This document shows positions 1-6,209 of a stretch of 6,299 nt of DNA, piece after piece. Every line of letters begins with the position of its first letter. Position 1 is the stretch's first letter. Location: positions 1 to 6,299 of the forward strand of contig DASVDK010000357.1 of assembly GCA_036381125.1 (NCBI GenBank). Direction: 5' to 3'. Below the pieces are notes generated by a model. The model was not told where the DNA came from, did not search any database, and was given only the letters and a program-made list of their open reading frames with translations. The translations under genes were made by a program, and so were the position numbers. The DNA comes from DASVDK01 sp036381125 [NCBI: Thermodesulfobacteriota bacterium] (GTDB lineage: Bacteria > DASVDK01).

Positions 1-237
1 GTGAAGGTCAGCGGCACGGGAACGAAGTCGAGCACCGGCCTGGTGGAGATCGTCCTTCGGTTCGAGGTCCTTCCTCCCTTCGCGCCCAACCTGAGGTGGG
101 AGTCCTTCGCCGGCCTGGCGCGGAGGGACACCTTCCCGCTCGCCTGGGAGACGGCCGACGTCTCCAACGCGACTTTCGACGGCGCGTGCCTTATCGAGCA
201 GCCGCAGCCCGCCGTCACGTTCACCATCACCCCGTAG
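1..237 (+). CDS. C-terminal part of a hypothetical protein (5' end outside window)
   Basis: This open frame runs from the first base of the window to a TAG stop at 235-237. The first codon is GTG, but nothing shows that it is a true start, and the gene most likely begins upstream. The 78 visible residues are rich in alternating hydrophobic and polar positions (for example VEIVLRFEV near residues 15-23, and the final VTFTITP), which suggests beta strands. There is no transmembrane segment or recognisable motif. Third codon positions are mostly G or C, as in the other genes here, which supports real coding. Its stop lies inside the 3' end of the convergent minus-strand gene, an 11-bp tail-to-tail overlap. 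I do not recognise the family. It could be the last domain of a secreted or surface protein, but that is a guess from composition. Confidence 0.6.
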   Translation: MKVSGTGTKSSTGLVEIVLRFEVLPPFAPNLRWESFAGLARRDTFPLAWETADVSNATFDGACLIEQPQPAVTFTITP

Positions 238-823
238 GCGCCGTCCGCTCGATCCACTCCACGGTCCGGAGGATGCGGCGCACCGTCCGCGCCGCATCCC
301 GCGGCCGCACGGACGACCCCGCCTGCGCCTGGAAGCTGTAGAGACGCCCCTCGCGAGCCGCCGCCGCGACCACCGAGACGGGTAGCGCGTCGCGCCGGTC
401 CTCGAAGACCTGCAACACCCCGCGAACGCCGCCGACGCGGAGGCTCGTCTCCACGTGGAGGCGCCGCCCCTGGCGAGCGGCGGCACGCAGTCCCGCGGCC
501 CACGCCTCGAGCGCGGCCCGCTCGGTCGTCTGGTCCCCATCCGTCCGCCGCATCTCCGGCGGGATCGCGAAGGAGCGCACCGCGAGGACGATCCCCCTGT
601 CGGGACGGCCGGCGGAGAAGTCGGCATCGGCGTAGCCGAGCGAGGTGACCGTCCAGTCCGGCGGAAGGCGGAAGCGGAGCCCTTCGGCCTCGAGCGCGAC
701 CGTCCGCCAGAGCCGGGCCGCGGCGGCGGCGCGCCACCAGGAGACGCCGCCGAGGACGAGGGCGGCCAGCACGGCGAGCGCGACGACGTCGCGGACGAGG
801 GCCTGTCGAGACGGCACGGGCAT
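227..823 (-). CDS. Small membrane-anchored protein with PsbP/DUF1795-like domain
   Basis: The frame encodes 198 residues. A single hydrophobic segment at about residues 11-30 ([18 protein letters not shown]) follows a short N-terminus containing two arginines. This fits an N-in membrane anchor, with the rest outside the cytoplasm. The globular part opens with [11 protein letters not shown] (about residues 49-59). It continues with a helix around residues 103-117 and strands ending in LYSFQAQA, and closes with a helix and the sequence ILRTVEWIE. This order (F.LP.W near the front, a gain-in-G strand, then a final helix with I..TV.W) resembles the Mog1/PsbP-like fold seen in DUF1795 and DcrB-type proteins. 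That assignment rests on pattern only. The ATG at 823 is preceded on its strand by AGGA (plus-strand TCCT at 833-836) with a 9-nt spacer. It is transcribed away from the chemoreceptor and shows no operon partner in the window. The precise function is unknown. Confidence 0.75.
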   Translation of the reverse strand: MPVPSRQALVRDVVALAVLAALVLGGVSWWRAAAAARLWRTVALEAEGLRFRLPPDWTVTSLGYADADFSAGRPDRGIVLAVRSFAIPPEMRRTDGDQTTERAALEAWAAGLRAAARQGRRLHVETSLRVGGVRGVLQVFEDRRDALPVSVVAAAAREGRLYSFQAQAGSSVRPRDAARTVRRILRTVEWIERTAPTG

Positions 824-915
824 GGCGGGCCATCCTAGCAGAGCCGCCGCGGCGCGGAGCGCTCCCGCGGAGACGGGCCCGGAGCCCCGGGGAGGCGGAC
901 CCGACCGACGGATGC

Positions 916-944
916 TTGACTCCGATCACCGCCTCTGGTAGACC
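916..944 (+). promoter_or_regulatory. Possible sigma70-type promoter for the chemoreceptor gene
   Basis: TTGACT at 916-921 matches five of six bases of the -35 consensus. It is followed after 17 nt by TAGACC at 939-944, which matches TATAAT only at the first, second and fourth bases. It lies in the divergent intergenic region and would give an untranslated leader of about 140 nt before the ATG at 1090. In this GC-rich background the TTGACT is conspicuous, but the -10 is poor. The TTG at 916 is also the first possible start codon of the receptor frame, although it is unlikely to be used as one. Confidence 0.3.
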
Positions 945-1089
945 GCCGCGTCCGGACGGCCGGGAGGACCGCCCTTCCGCACGCCGTCCGCCGTCTCCAT
1001 GTGCGCGGAGGCCTCGAGCTGCCCATGTCGGGCGTGAGTCCCATCGTCTCCGGAACCGGATCGATCGCCGCCGAGCCGGGAGCCCGCCG

Positions 1090-3177
1090 ATGAGAGCGAG
1101 GCTCGTCCTCCTCGCGGCCGCCTTCCTGCTCGTCGCGGGCGGAACCCTCGCGGCGATCCTCCTCGTCGGCTTCAGGGGCTCCGCCCACGAACAGCTCGAG
1201 CGCCACGGGGTGCTCCTCGCCTCGATCGTCGCGGCCGAAAGCGGCGACGCGCTGGCCGGCGAGGACGTCGGCGGCAGGCTCGCCGCGATGGTCGAGCGGC
1301 TCGCCGGTCGGGACGGGGTCACCCACGTGGCCGTCCTCGACCGCCAGGGTCGGGTCGTCGCCCACAGCAGCCCCGGCGAGGTCGGCAAGCTGGCGGGCGA
1401 CGAGCCGTCACGCCTCGCCCTGCGGGCCACCGCGCCGGAGGCGATCCGCCGCCGGAGCGCGGGACGCGAGACGCTGGAGGTCGTCGTCCCGATCACGGCC
1501 GCGCTGCTGCCGGGGCACGTCGCCCGCGGCGACGCGGCCGCCGGACGGCTCGGCGTCGTTCGCGTCGGCCTCTCCCTCGAGCCGGTGAACGCGGCCGTGC
1601 GCCGGCACCTCGGCGTCGCGCTCGGCGCGCTCGCCTTCCTCCTCGGCGCGAGCCTCCTCGCGTCGTCCTTCGTCGCTCGTCTCGTCGCCGCCCCGCTCGA
1701 GCGGATGACCTGGGCCGCGGTGCGCATGGCCGACGGCGACCTGCGGGAGCGGGTGACCGCCGCGGCGGCCGGCGAGGTCGGCGTCCTCGCCGGCGCGTTC
1801 GGCCGCATGGCGGCCAGCCTCGCCGGCACCATCCGCGAGATCCAGCGCGCCGCGAGCCGCATCGCGACGACCGGCGAGGAGATGCTCGCCTCAGCCCGGC
1901 GGGTGAAGGGCGGCGCGGCCGATCAGGCCTCCGCCGCCAACCGGACCGCCGCGATGATCCAGGAGATGAACGCCACCGTCGCCCAGGTCGCCGACGGCCT
2001 CGACGGGCTCTCCGGCTCGGCCGAGACGGCGGCCTCCGCCGTGGCCGAGATGAGCGCCGCCATCGCCCAGGTCGCCGACGGCACGAACGTCCTCTCCACC
2101 TCGGTGGACGACACGGCGTCGGCCCTCCTCGAGATGTCGGCCTCCATCAGACAGCTCGTCGGGCACGGCGACGGCCTCGTCGCCAGGGCGCGCGAGGTCG
2201 CGACCTCCATCACCGGGATGCAGGAGTCGATCGCCGCGGTGGGCGCGCGCGCCAAGGAGTCGGCCGCCCTCACCGAGCGGGCGAGCCGCGACGCGGCCGA
2301 GATCGGCAGGGCGGCCGTCGAGCGGACCATGGCCGGCATGGAGCGGATCCGGGAGGCGGTCGATCGGACCTCGGTCGCGATCGACAAGCTCAGCGGCCGG
2401 GCCGAGCAGATCGGCCGCATCCTGACGGTCATCGAGGAGGTGACCGACCAGACGAGCCTCCTCGCGCTGAACGCCGCCATCCTCGCCGCGCAGGCGGGCG
2501 ACAACGGCCGCGGGTTCGCCGTCGTGGCGGACGAGATCCAGAGCCTCGCGGAGCGGACGGCCAGCTCGACGAAGGAGATCGGCGAGCTGGTCGCCAACGT
2601 CCAGGCCGAGTCGCGCGACGCCGTCGCGTCGATCCGCGAGGGGACGGCAAGCGTCGACGAGGGGATGCGCCTGTCCTCCGGCACGCGCGACGCGCTCGCG
2701 CAGATCCTCGAGAGCGCGCGGCGCTCCTCGGAGATGTCGCGCGAGATCGAGCGCTCGACGCAGGCCCAGATCGAGGCGACCAACCAGGCGGCTCGCCTCG
2801 TCGACGACATGAACGTGATGGTCGACCGGATCCGGACGATCATCCACGAGCACGAGAAGGGCATCGCGCACATCACCGGTGCCGCCGAGCGGATCCGCTC
2901 CATCACCCAGCAGGTGAGCGCCTCGACCGAGGAGCAGGCCCGGGGCAGCAAGCAGATCAGCGGCACCGTGGAGCAGGTGACCGCCCGCATCCAGGACATC
3001 GCGCGCGCGATGCAGGCCCAGAGGCAGGGCAACGAGTCGGTCCTCTCGGCGATCGCCGAGATCCAGAGCGTCGCCCGCCAGAGCGGCGAGCTGGTCGACG
3101 AGATGACTCGCGCCGTCGAGGGGCTGATCGGCCAGGCGGCAGGCCTCGAGGCCGAGGTCAACCGGTTCCGGATCTAG
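1090..3177 (+). CDS. Methyl-accepting chemotaxis protein (transmembrane receptor with HAMP)
   Basis: This 695-residue receptor would sense a ligand outside the membrane and control CheA kinase through CheW. The order is TM1 at about residues 4-27, an extracytoplasmic sensor at about 28-172, TM2 at about 174-196, HAMP at about 197-249 (P202 and GDL 216-218 fit its first helix), and a long coiled-coil signalling domain to the end. The sensor includes [14 protein letters not shown] (80-93), typical of a Cache/PAS-like fold. The hairpin tip is at about 452-482 ([12 protein letters not shown], then [11 protein letters not shown]). The canonical glutamate and arginine of NAAIEAAR are L465 and Q468. 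SASTEEQ (610-616) resembles a C-terminal methylation segment. The two arms are about equal, roughly 230 residues each. There is no C-terminal pentapeptide of the enteric CheR-tethering kind. The ATG at 1090 is chosen because GGGAG lies at 1078-1082 with a 7-nt spacer and TM1 follows at once. The frame is open back to TTG 916, but that extension is arginine/proline-rich and unlike a signal region. No che genes are adjacent, so the ligand is unknown. Confidence 0.95.
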   Translation: MRARLVLLAAAFLLVAGGTLAAILLVGFRGSAHEQLERHGVLLASIVAAESGDALAGEDVGGRLAAMVERLAGRDGVTHVAVLDRQGRVVAHSSPGEVGKLAGDEPSRLALRATAPEAIRRRSAGRETLEVVVPITAALLPGHVARGDAAAGRLGVVRVGLSLEPVNAAVRRHLGVALGALAFLLGASLLASSFVARLVAAPLERMTWAAVRMADGDLRERVTAAAAGEVGVLAGAFGRMAASLAGTIREIQRAASRIATTGEEMLASARRVKGGAADQASAANRTAAMIQEMNATVAQVADGLDGLSGSAETAASAVAEMSAAIAQVADGTNVLSTSVDDTASALLEMSASIRQLVGHGDGLVARAREVATSITGMQESIAAVGARAKESAALTERASRDAAEIGRAAVERTMAGMERIREAVDRTSVAIDKLSGRAEQIGRILTVIEEVTDQTSLLALNAAILAAQAGDNGRGFAVVADEIQSLAERTASSTKEIGELVANVQAESRDAVASIREGTASVDEGMRLSSGTRDALAQILESARRSSEMSREIERSTQAQIEATNQAARLVDDMNVMVDRIRTIIHEHEKGIAHITGAAERIRSITQQVSASTEEQARGSKQISGTVEQVTARIQDIARAMQAQRQGNESVLSAIAEIQSVARQSGELVDEMTRAVEGLIGQAAGLEAEVNRFRI
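1960..2295 (+). repeat. Four 28-residue repeats in the receptor's descending coiled-coil arm
   Basis: Within the chemoreceptor, residues 291-402 fall into four consecutive 28-residue units (four heptads each). They begin with [10 protein letters not shown] (291), [10 protein letters not shown] (319), [10 protein letters not shown] (347) and [10 protein letters not shown] (375). The first three are clearly alike and the fourth is weaker. The first two units also share VADG at the same place. The repeat is visible at protein level. The DNA copies have diverged, so it is not a recent duplication. Receptor arms grow and shrink by whole heptads, and this pattern fits arm lengthening by internal duplication. 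Confidence 0.6.
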
Positions 3178-3223
3178 GGGCCGGTCTGCGACCGCCGGTC
3201 CCGGGGGTCCACCTGGCCGCGCC

Positions 3224-3273
3224 GGAAAATGGAAAGACCTGACCCCCTGGAAAATGGAAAGACCTGACCCCCT
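3224..3273 (+). repeat. Two tandem 25-bp repeats upstream of the SPFH gene
   Basis: Two perfect, directly adjacent 25-bp copies occupy 3224-3248 and 3249-3273. Each starts GGAAAATGGAAAG and ends ACCTGACCCCCT. A further GGA (3274-3276) begins a third copy and merges into the Shine-Dalgarno sequence of the next gene. The A-rich half stands out against its surroundings. Read on the minus strand, the unit begins AGGGGGTCAGGTCTTTCC. I recall similar GGGGTCAGGTCTT... intergenic repeats from several environmental bacterial genomes, sometimes near IS200-like/REP-associated (Y1) transposase genes. That link is from memory and is not demonstrated here, since no transposase lies in the window. Confidence 0.9.
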
Positions 3274-3278
3274 GGAGG
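3274..3278 (+). promoter_or_regulatory. Ribosome-binding site of the SPFH gene, abutting the repeat
   Basis: GGAGG lies 6 nt before the ATG at 3285, which fixes the start codon. It begins at the base right after the second 25-bp repeat, and its first three bases continue the repeat unit. Just upstream, CCACCT (3209-3214) is complementary to AGGTGG (3276-3281) and could in principle cover the site in the mRNA. That pairing is only a sequence observation. Confidence 0.75.
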
Positions 3279-3284
3279 TGGGCG

Positions 3285-4241
3285 ATGGGGATCCTTCTCG
3301 AAGTCATCGAGTGGTTCGACGCGACCGGCGAGGAGATGGTCCACCGGATCCCGGCGGAGGGGAGCGCCGACCTCAAGTGGGGCGCGCAGCTCACCGTCCG
3401 CGAGAACCAGTGGGCGATCTTCACGAAGTACGGCAAGGCGTACGACGTCTTCGAGACCGGACGCCACACGCTCACGACGAAGAACCTCCTCCTCATCACG
3501 AAGGCCCTCTCGGCCCCCTGGGGCCTCACGAGCCCCTTCCGGTGCGAGGTGTACTTCGTCAACAAGAAGACCTTCACGAACCTCCGCTGGGGAACCCGCG
3601 AGCCGGTGGTCTTCCGCGACAGCGAGCTCGGCATGGTGCGCCTGCGCGGCCTCGGCACCTACGCCTGCCGCATCGTCGACCCGCAGCACTTCCTGAACAC
3701 CGTCGTCGGCTCGCACGGCTTCATGAACAGCGCGCAGATCGGCGATTACCTCCGCGAGATCATCGTCGCGCGCACGACCGACTACCTCGGCGACACGCTC
3801 GAGACGATCTTCGACCTCCCCCGGCGCTACGACGAGATCGCCGTCGGCATCAAGGACCGCGTCCAGGCCGACTTCGCGCGGTACGGCCTCGAGCTGACCG
3901 ACTTCTACGTCACGTCCATCACCCCGCCCGACGACGTGCAGCGGGTGATCGACGAGCGGAGCGCCATGGGCGCCGCGGGAAACCTGGCCGACTACTCCCG
4001 CTTCAAGGCGGCGCGCGCGCTCGGCGACGCGGCACGGAACCCGGGCGGCGGGGCGACCTTCGGCATGGGCTTCGGCATGGGCGCGGTCGTGCCGGGGCTC
4101 CTCGGCGGCAACGGCCCGGCCGGCGCCGCCCCCGTCCCCGCCGCGCACCCGGCCGGCGCCTGGGCCTTCTGCCCCCGGTGCGGCACGAAGCGCGAGGACC
4201 AGGCGCGCTTCTGCACCGGCTGCGGTCAGGCGCTCCGGTAG
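3285..4241 (+). CDS. SPFH (band 7) domain protein with C-terminal zinc ribbon, YdjI-like
   Basis: The 318-residue product has the layout of the YdjI/'virion core protein-like' SPFH family. An N-terminal strand segment (LLEVIEWFD) and a PAEGSADLKWGAQLTVRENQ block lead into an SPFH domain spanning about residues 30-230. This domain includes the markers YFVNKKTF, LRWGTREPV and ITPPDDVQRVIDERSAMG. A flexible glycine/alanine/proline linker follows at about 248-290 (GMGFGMGAVVPGLLGG). It ends in a compact zinc ribbon with C296, C299, C310 and C313 (CPRCG...CTGCG). There is no signal peptide or transmembrane helix, so it should be cytosolic and reach membranes through partners. The family is known from the Bacillus subtilis pspA-ydjGHI envelope-stress operon. 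The zinc-ribbon gene 45-63 bp downstream repeats that pairing. The start is fixed by GGAGG with a 6-nt spacer. No good promoter is visible in the 107 bp upstream, so it may be read through from the receptor gene or use an unrecognised promoter. Role in this organism: probably membrane maintenance (inference). Confidence 0.88.
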   Translation: MGILLEVIEWFDATGEEMVHRIPAEGSADLKWGAQLTVRENQWAIFTKYGKAYDVFETGRHTLTTKNLLLITKALSAPWGLTSPFRCEVYFVNKKTFTNLRWGTREPVVFRDSELGMVRLRGLGTYACRIVDPQHFLNTVVGSHGFMNSAQIGDYLREIIVARTTDYLGDTLETIFDLPRRYDEIAVGIKDRVQADFARYGLELTDFYVTSITPPDDVQRVIDERSAMGAAGNLADYSRFKAARALGDAARNPGGGATFGMGFGMGAVVPGLLGGNGPAGAAPVPAAHPAGAWAFCPRCGTKREDQARFCTGCGQALR

Positions 4242-4286
4242 CCGGCGCATGGCGCGATCGCGGCCGAGAGCCCGGCCCGGCGGCTG

Positions 4287-6038
4287 TTGAGGCCCCCGAC
4301 CACGGTGTCCGAGCCGTTCCTCGTCGCGATACGCTGCCCGCAGTGCGGCGCGGAGACCGACTTCCCCGAGGGCGCGCACGCGCTGCGCTGCGCCTACTGC
4401 ACCGTGGTCCTCCGCGTGGTGGGCGCCCACCGCGGCGGGCAGGGCCGCTTCGTCATGCCGCCCACGCTCGACGCGCGCGCCCTCGGATCGCTCCTGCGGA
4501 CCCACGCCCGCGGGCAGGGCCGGCGGCTCGCCTCCATCGAGTGGCAGGCCCTCCTCCTCGTCCCCTACTGGCGGGCGCGCGGCATCGCGCTCAGGTGGGT
4601 GTACTACCGGTCGGGCGAGCCGCCGGCCTCCCGTGCGGTCGCCGCGACTGCGTGGCGCGGCCCGACCGGCGAGCCGGCCGGAACGGCCGCCGGGCGCGCC
4701 GCGCCCGAAATCCGCCCGACGGTCCGGCGCCGCGGCCGCGGCCTCCTCGCGCGGCTCGGCAGCCTCCTCCTCACCGGCTCGAGCCTCCTCACCGGCTCGA
4801 GCCTCCTCGACGACCTCGGTGCGATCCTGCCGGACGGTCCGGTCGACCACGCCCCGCTCCCCGCCTCCGGCGCCGGGCGGTCCCGCGCGCGGGTGGACGA
4901 CCGCGTCCTCCAGGCACGCCACTTCGACGTCTCGTTCTCCGGCTTCACGAGCGGCGACGTCGGCCTCCCCTCGCTCGGCGTTCGGCCGGGGGTGCGGCCC
5001 CTGCGCGTGCTCGCGCCCGACGCCCTGCCGCCCCGCGCGCGCATGCTGCCCCTCGAGGTCGACGACGACGGCGCGATGGCCCTCGCGACCGGTCGCGTGT
5101 CGACGCAGTTCGAGGACCCGCCGGGTCACGTGGTGACCGAGCGCAAGGCGGTCGTCGTCGGGAGCCTCGCCGCGATCTACTTCCCGATCTGGCTCGCCAC
5201 GGTCCGTCTCGACGGCGCGGAGCGCTGCCTCCTGGTGGACGCCGTGGCCCGATCGGTCCTGCGCGAGGTCGACCCGGCCGAGCCGTGGATCGCGGAGCTG
5301 CCCGCGCGCCGGCCGCCGGCCCTCTCGGCCGCGAGCGTCGGCTTCCTGCCGCTCAAGTGCCCCGAGTGCGCGCACGACCTGCCGCTCGAGGCGAGCGCCG
5401 TGGCGCACTTCTGCGTCCGCTGCGGCCGCGCCTTCGCCGAGTCGGGCGGCCGGCTGGTGCCGATCCCCTACGAGGCCGTGACCGCGCGCGGCGCCGCCGT
5501 CTACCTGCCGGCGTGGCGCTTCGAGGCGACGCTCGCGGTCGACGGCCGCCGACTCGCCGGCGCGTCCGAGCTGCCGCGGCTCCTCAAGCCGGTCGGCTGG
5601 CCGCTGCCGCCGCGGCGCGCCGACGCGCCGGAGCGCCCCGTCTCGGTCTACGTCCCGGCCTTCCACTGCCGCGACCTCTCCCTCGTCGACCGCCTCGGCG
5701 CCGCCCTCACGCGCCTGCAGCCGGCCGTCGCCGATCGCTCGGGCGCCGATCCGATCCCGCTCGCGCCGCCCCCGCGCGTCGTCGGCCCCGCGGTCGCGGC
5801 GGCGGACGCCGAGTCGCTCGCCCGCCTCCTCCTCGTCGGCCTCCTGCCGGGCGGCGGCCCGGCCGCGCGTGCGCGGATCGAGTCGCTCGAGGCGGCGCTC
5901 GGTCCGGCCCGTCTCGTCTGGCTCCCGGTGCAGGATCGAGGCAGCTACCTGCAGGACCGCCTGACCGGCGTCAGCATCCGCAAGGCGTCGCTCGGGTGGG
6001 CGCCGGACGTGCCGGCCGCCGGCTCGTCACGCGCCTGA
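4287..6038 (+). CDS. Double zinc-ribbon protein paired with the SPFH gene, function unknown
   Basis: The protein has 583 residues if TTG 4287 is used, or 577 from the in-frame GTG at 4305. Neither start has a strong Shine-Dalgarno; GAGG at 4289-4292 would serve the GTG at a long 12-nt spacing. A TFIIB-type zinc ribbon opens it (C17, C20, C35, C38: CPQC/CAYC). A second one sits in the middle (C358, C361, C376, C379: CPEC/CVRC). Each half carries strands with a P-x-aromatic core: VPYW (92-95), YFPIW (298-302), YLPAW (406-410) and YVPAF (455-459). These resemble the 'vPfW' strands of YdjG-type zinc-ribbon proteins. A leucine-rich stretch (about 154-176) contains a tandem LTGSSL duplication and is flanked by arginine-rich sequence. 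It may touch membranes, but I see no clear transmembrane helix, unlike Bacillus YdjG. It is probably co-transcribed with the SPFH gene and may be its partner. Some relatives are labelled PriA-like in databases because of the zinc ribbon; no helicase motifs are present. The role is unproven. Confidence 0.82.
   Translation: MRPPTTVSEPFLVAIRCPQCGAETDFPEGAHALRCAYCTVVLRVVGAHRGGQGRFVMPPTLDARALGSLLRTHARGQGRRLASIEWQALLLVPYWRARGIALRWVYYRSGEPPASRAVAATAWRGPTGEPAGTAAGRAAPEIRPTVRRRGRGLLARLGSLLLTGSSLLTGSSLLDDLGAILPDGPVDHAPLPASGAGRSRARVDDRVLQARHFDVSFSGFTSGDVGLPSLGVRPGVRPLRVLAPDALPPRARMLPLEVDDDGAMALATGRVSTQFEDPPGHVVTERKAVVVGSLAAIYFPIWLATVRLDGAERCLLVDAVARSVLREVDPAEPWIAELPARRPPALSAASVGFLPLKCPECAHDLPLEASAVAHFCVRCGRAFAESGGRLVPIPYEAVTARGAAVYLPAWRFEATLAVDGRRLAGASELPRLLKPVGWPLPPRRADAPERPVSVYVPAFHCRDLSLVDRLGAALTRLQPAVADRSGADPIPLAPPPRVVGPAVAAADAESLARLLLVGLLPGGGPAARARIESLEAALGPARLVWLPVQDRGSYLQDRLTGVSIRKASLGWAPDVPAAGSSRA
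4770..4805 (+). repeat. Two tandem 18-bp repeats inside the zinc-ribbon gene
   Basis: Two perfect adjacent copies of CTCACCGGCTCGAGCCTC occupy 4770-4787 and 4788-4805. They encode LTGSSL twice (residues 162-173) without breaking the frame. Each copy contains the 10-bp palindrome GGCTCGAGCC. The identity of the copies at DNA level, including third codon positions, suggests a recent in-frame slippage duplication. Confidence 0.9.
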
Positions 6039-6053
6039 GCCGGCGGCAAGCCT

Positions 6054-6094
6054 CTCCGGACGCGCGAACCCGGCGATGCGCGCCATTTCCGGAG
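6054..6094 (+). terminator. Possible stem-loop after the zinc-ribbon gene
   Basis: Starting 16 nt after the TGA stop, CTCCGG (6054-6059) can pair with CCGGAG (6089-6094), and the inner CGCGC (6061-6065) with GCGCG (6078-6082). Unpaired bases at 6083-6088 make the stem asymmetric. A second small hairpin follows (CTGCC 6100-6104 with GGCAG 6110-6114). No T-run follows either, so this is not a textbook intrinsic terminator. In DNA this GC-rich, such pairings also arise by chance. Confidence 0.25.
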
Positions 6095-6209
6095 GGCGCC
6101 TGCCTCCTCGGCAGCCTGGACGTTCGAGAGCCCGCCCGCGCATCCGGCTCCGGAGGGGACCTGGCGGACGGAACACCGCTTGCACAGCCTGCGAGGTCAG
6201 GAGGCGCCG

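Noticed and set aside
853-869. Inverted repeat CGCGG/CCGCG in the divergent intergenic region as an operator
   Set aside because: It is five base pairs of pure G/C in a GC-rich spacer, and neither its position nor its sequence points to a known regulator.
455-941. Plus-strand frames opposite the membrane-anchored minus-strand gene
   Set aside because: The products are arginine/proline/glycine-rich without motifs, whereas the minus frame gives a transmembrane segment and an orderly domain.
916-1089. N-terminal extension of the chemoreceptor to TTG 916
   Set aside because: The 58 extra residues are arginine- and proline-rich and would sit in front of TM1 without purpose. ATG 1090 has GGGAG at a 7-nt spacing and leads directly into TM1.
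1891-3161. Long minus-strand frames opposite the chemoreceptor signalling domain
   Set aside because: They are complementary shadows of a clear MCP coiled coil, with low-complexity products and no ribosome-binding site that I can support.
3182-3200. Terminator just after the chemoreceptor (CGGTC TGC GACCG, then a GACCG/CGGTC palindrome)
   Set aside because: The stem is only 5 bp and no T-run follows. Such short GC palindromes are common in this sequence.
3174-5666. An 830-codon open frame on the minus strand opposite the SPFH and zinc-ribbon genes
   Set aside because: It runs across two well-supported plus-strand genes and their intergenic repeat. Its product is an arginine/glycine/alanine/aspartate-rich composition with no domain. 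Long antisense frames are expected in DNA with such high G/C at third positions.
6088-6163. Direct repeat TCCGGAGGG..CCTG at 6088-6102 and 6149-6163
   Set aside because: It matches at only 13 of 15 positions over a short GC-rich word, and no boundary or target duplication is visible. It is compatible with chance.
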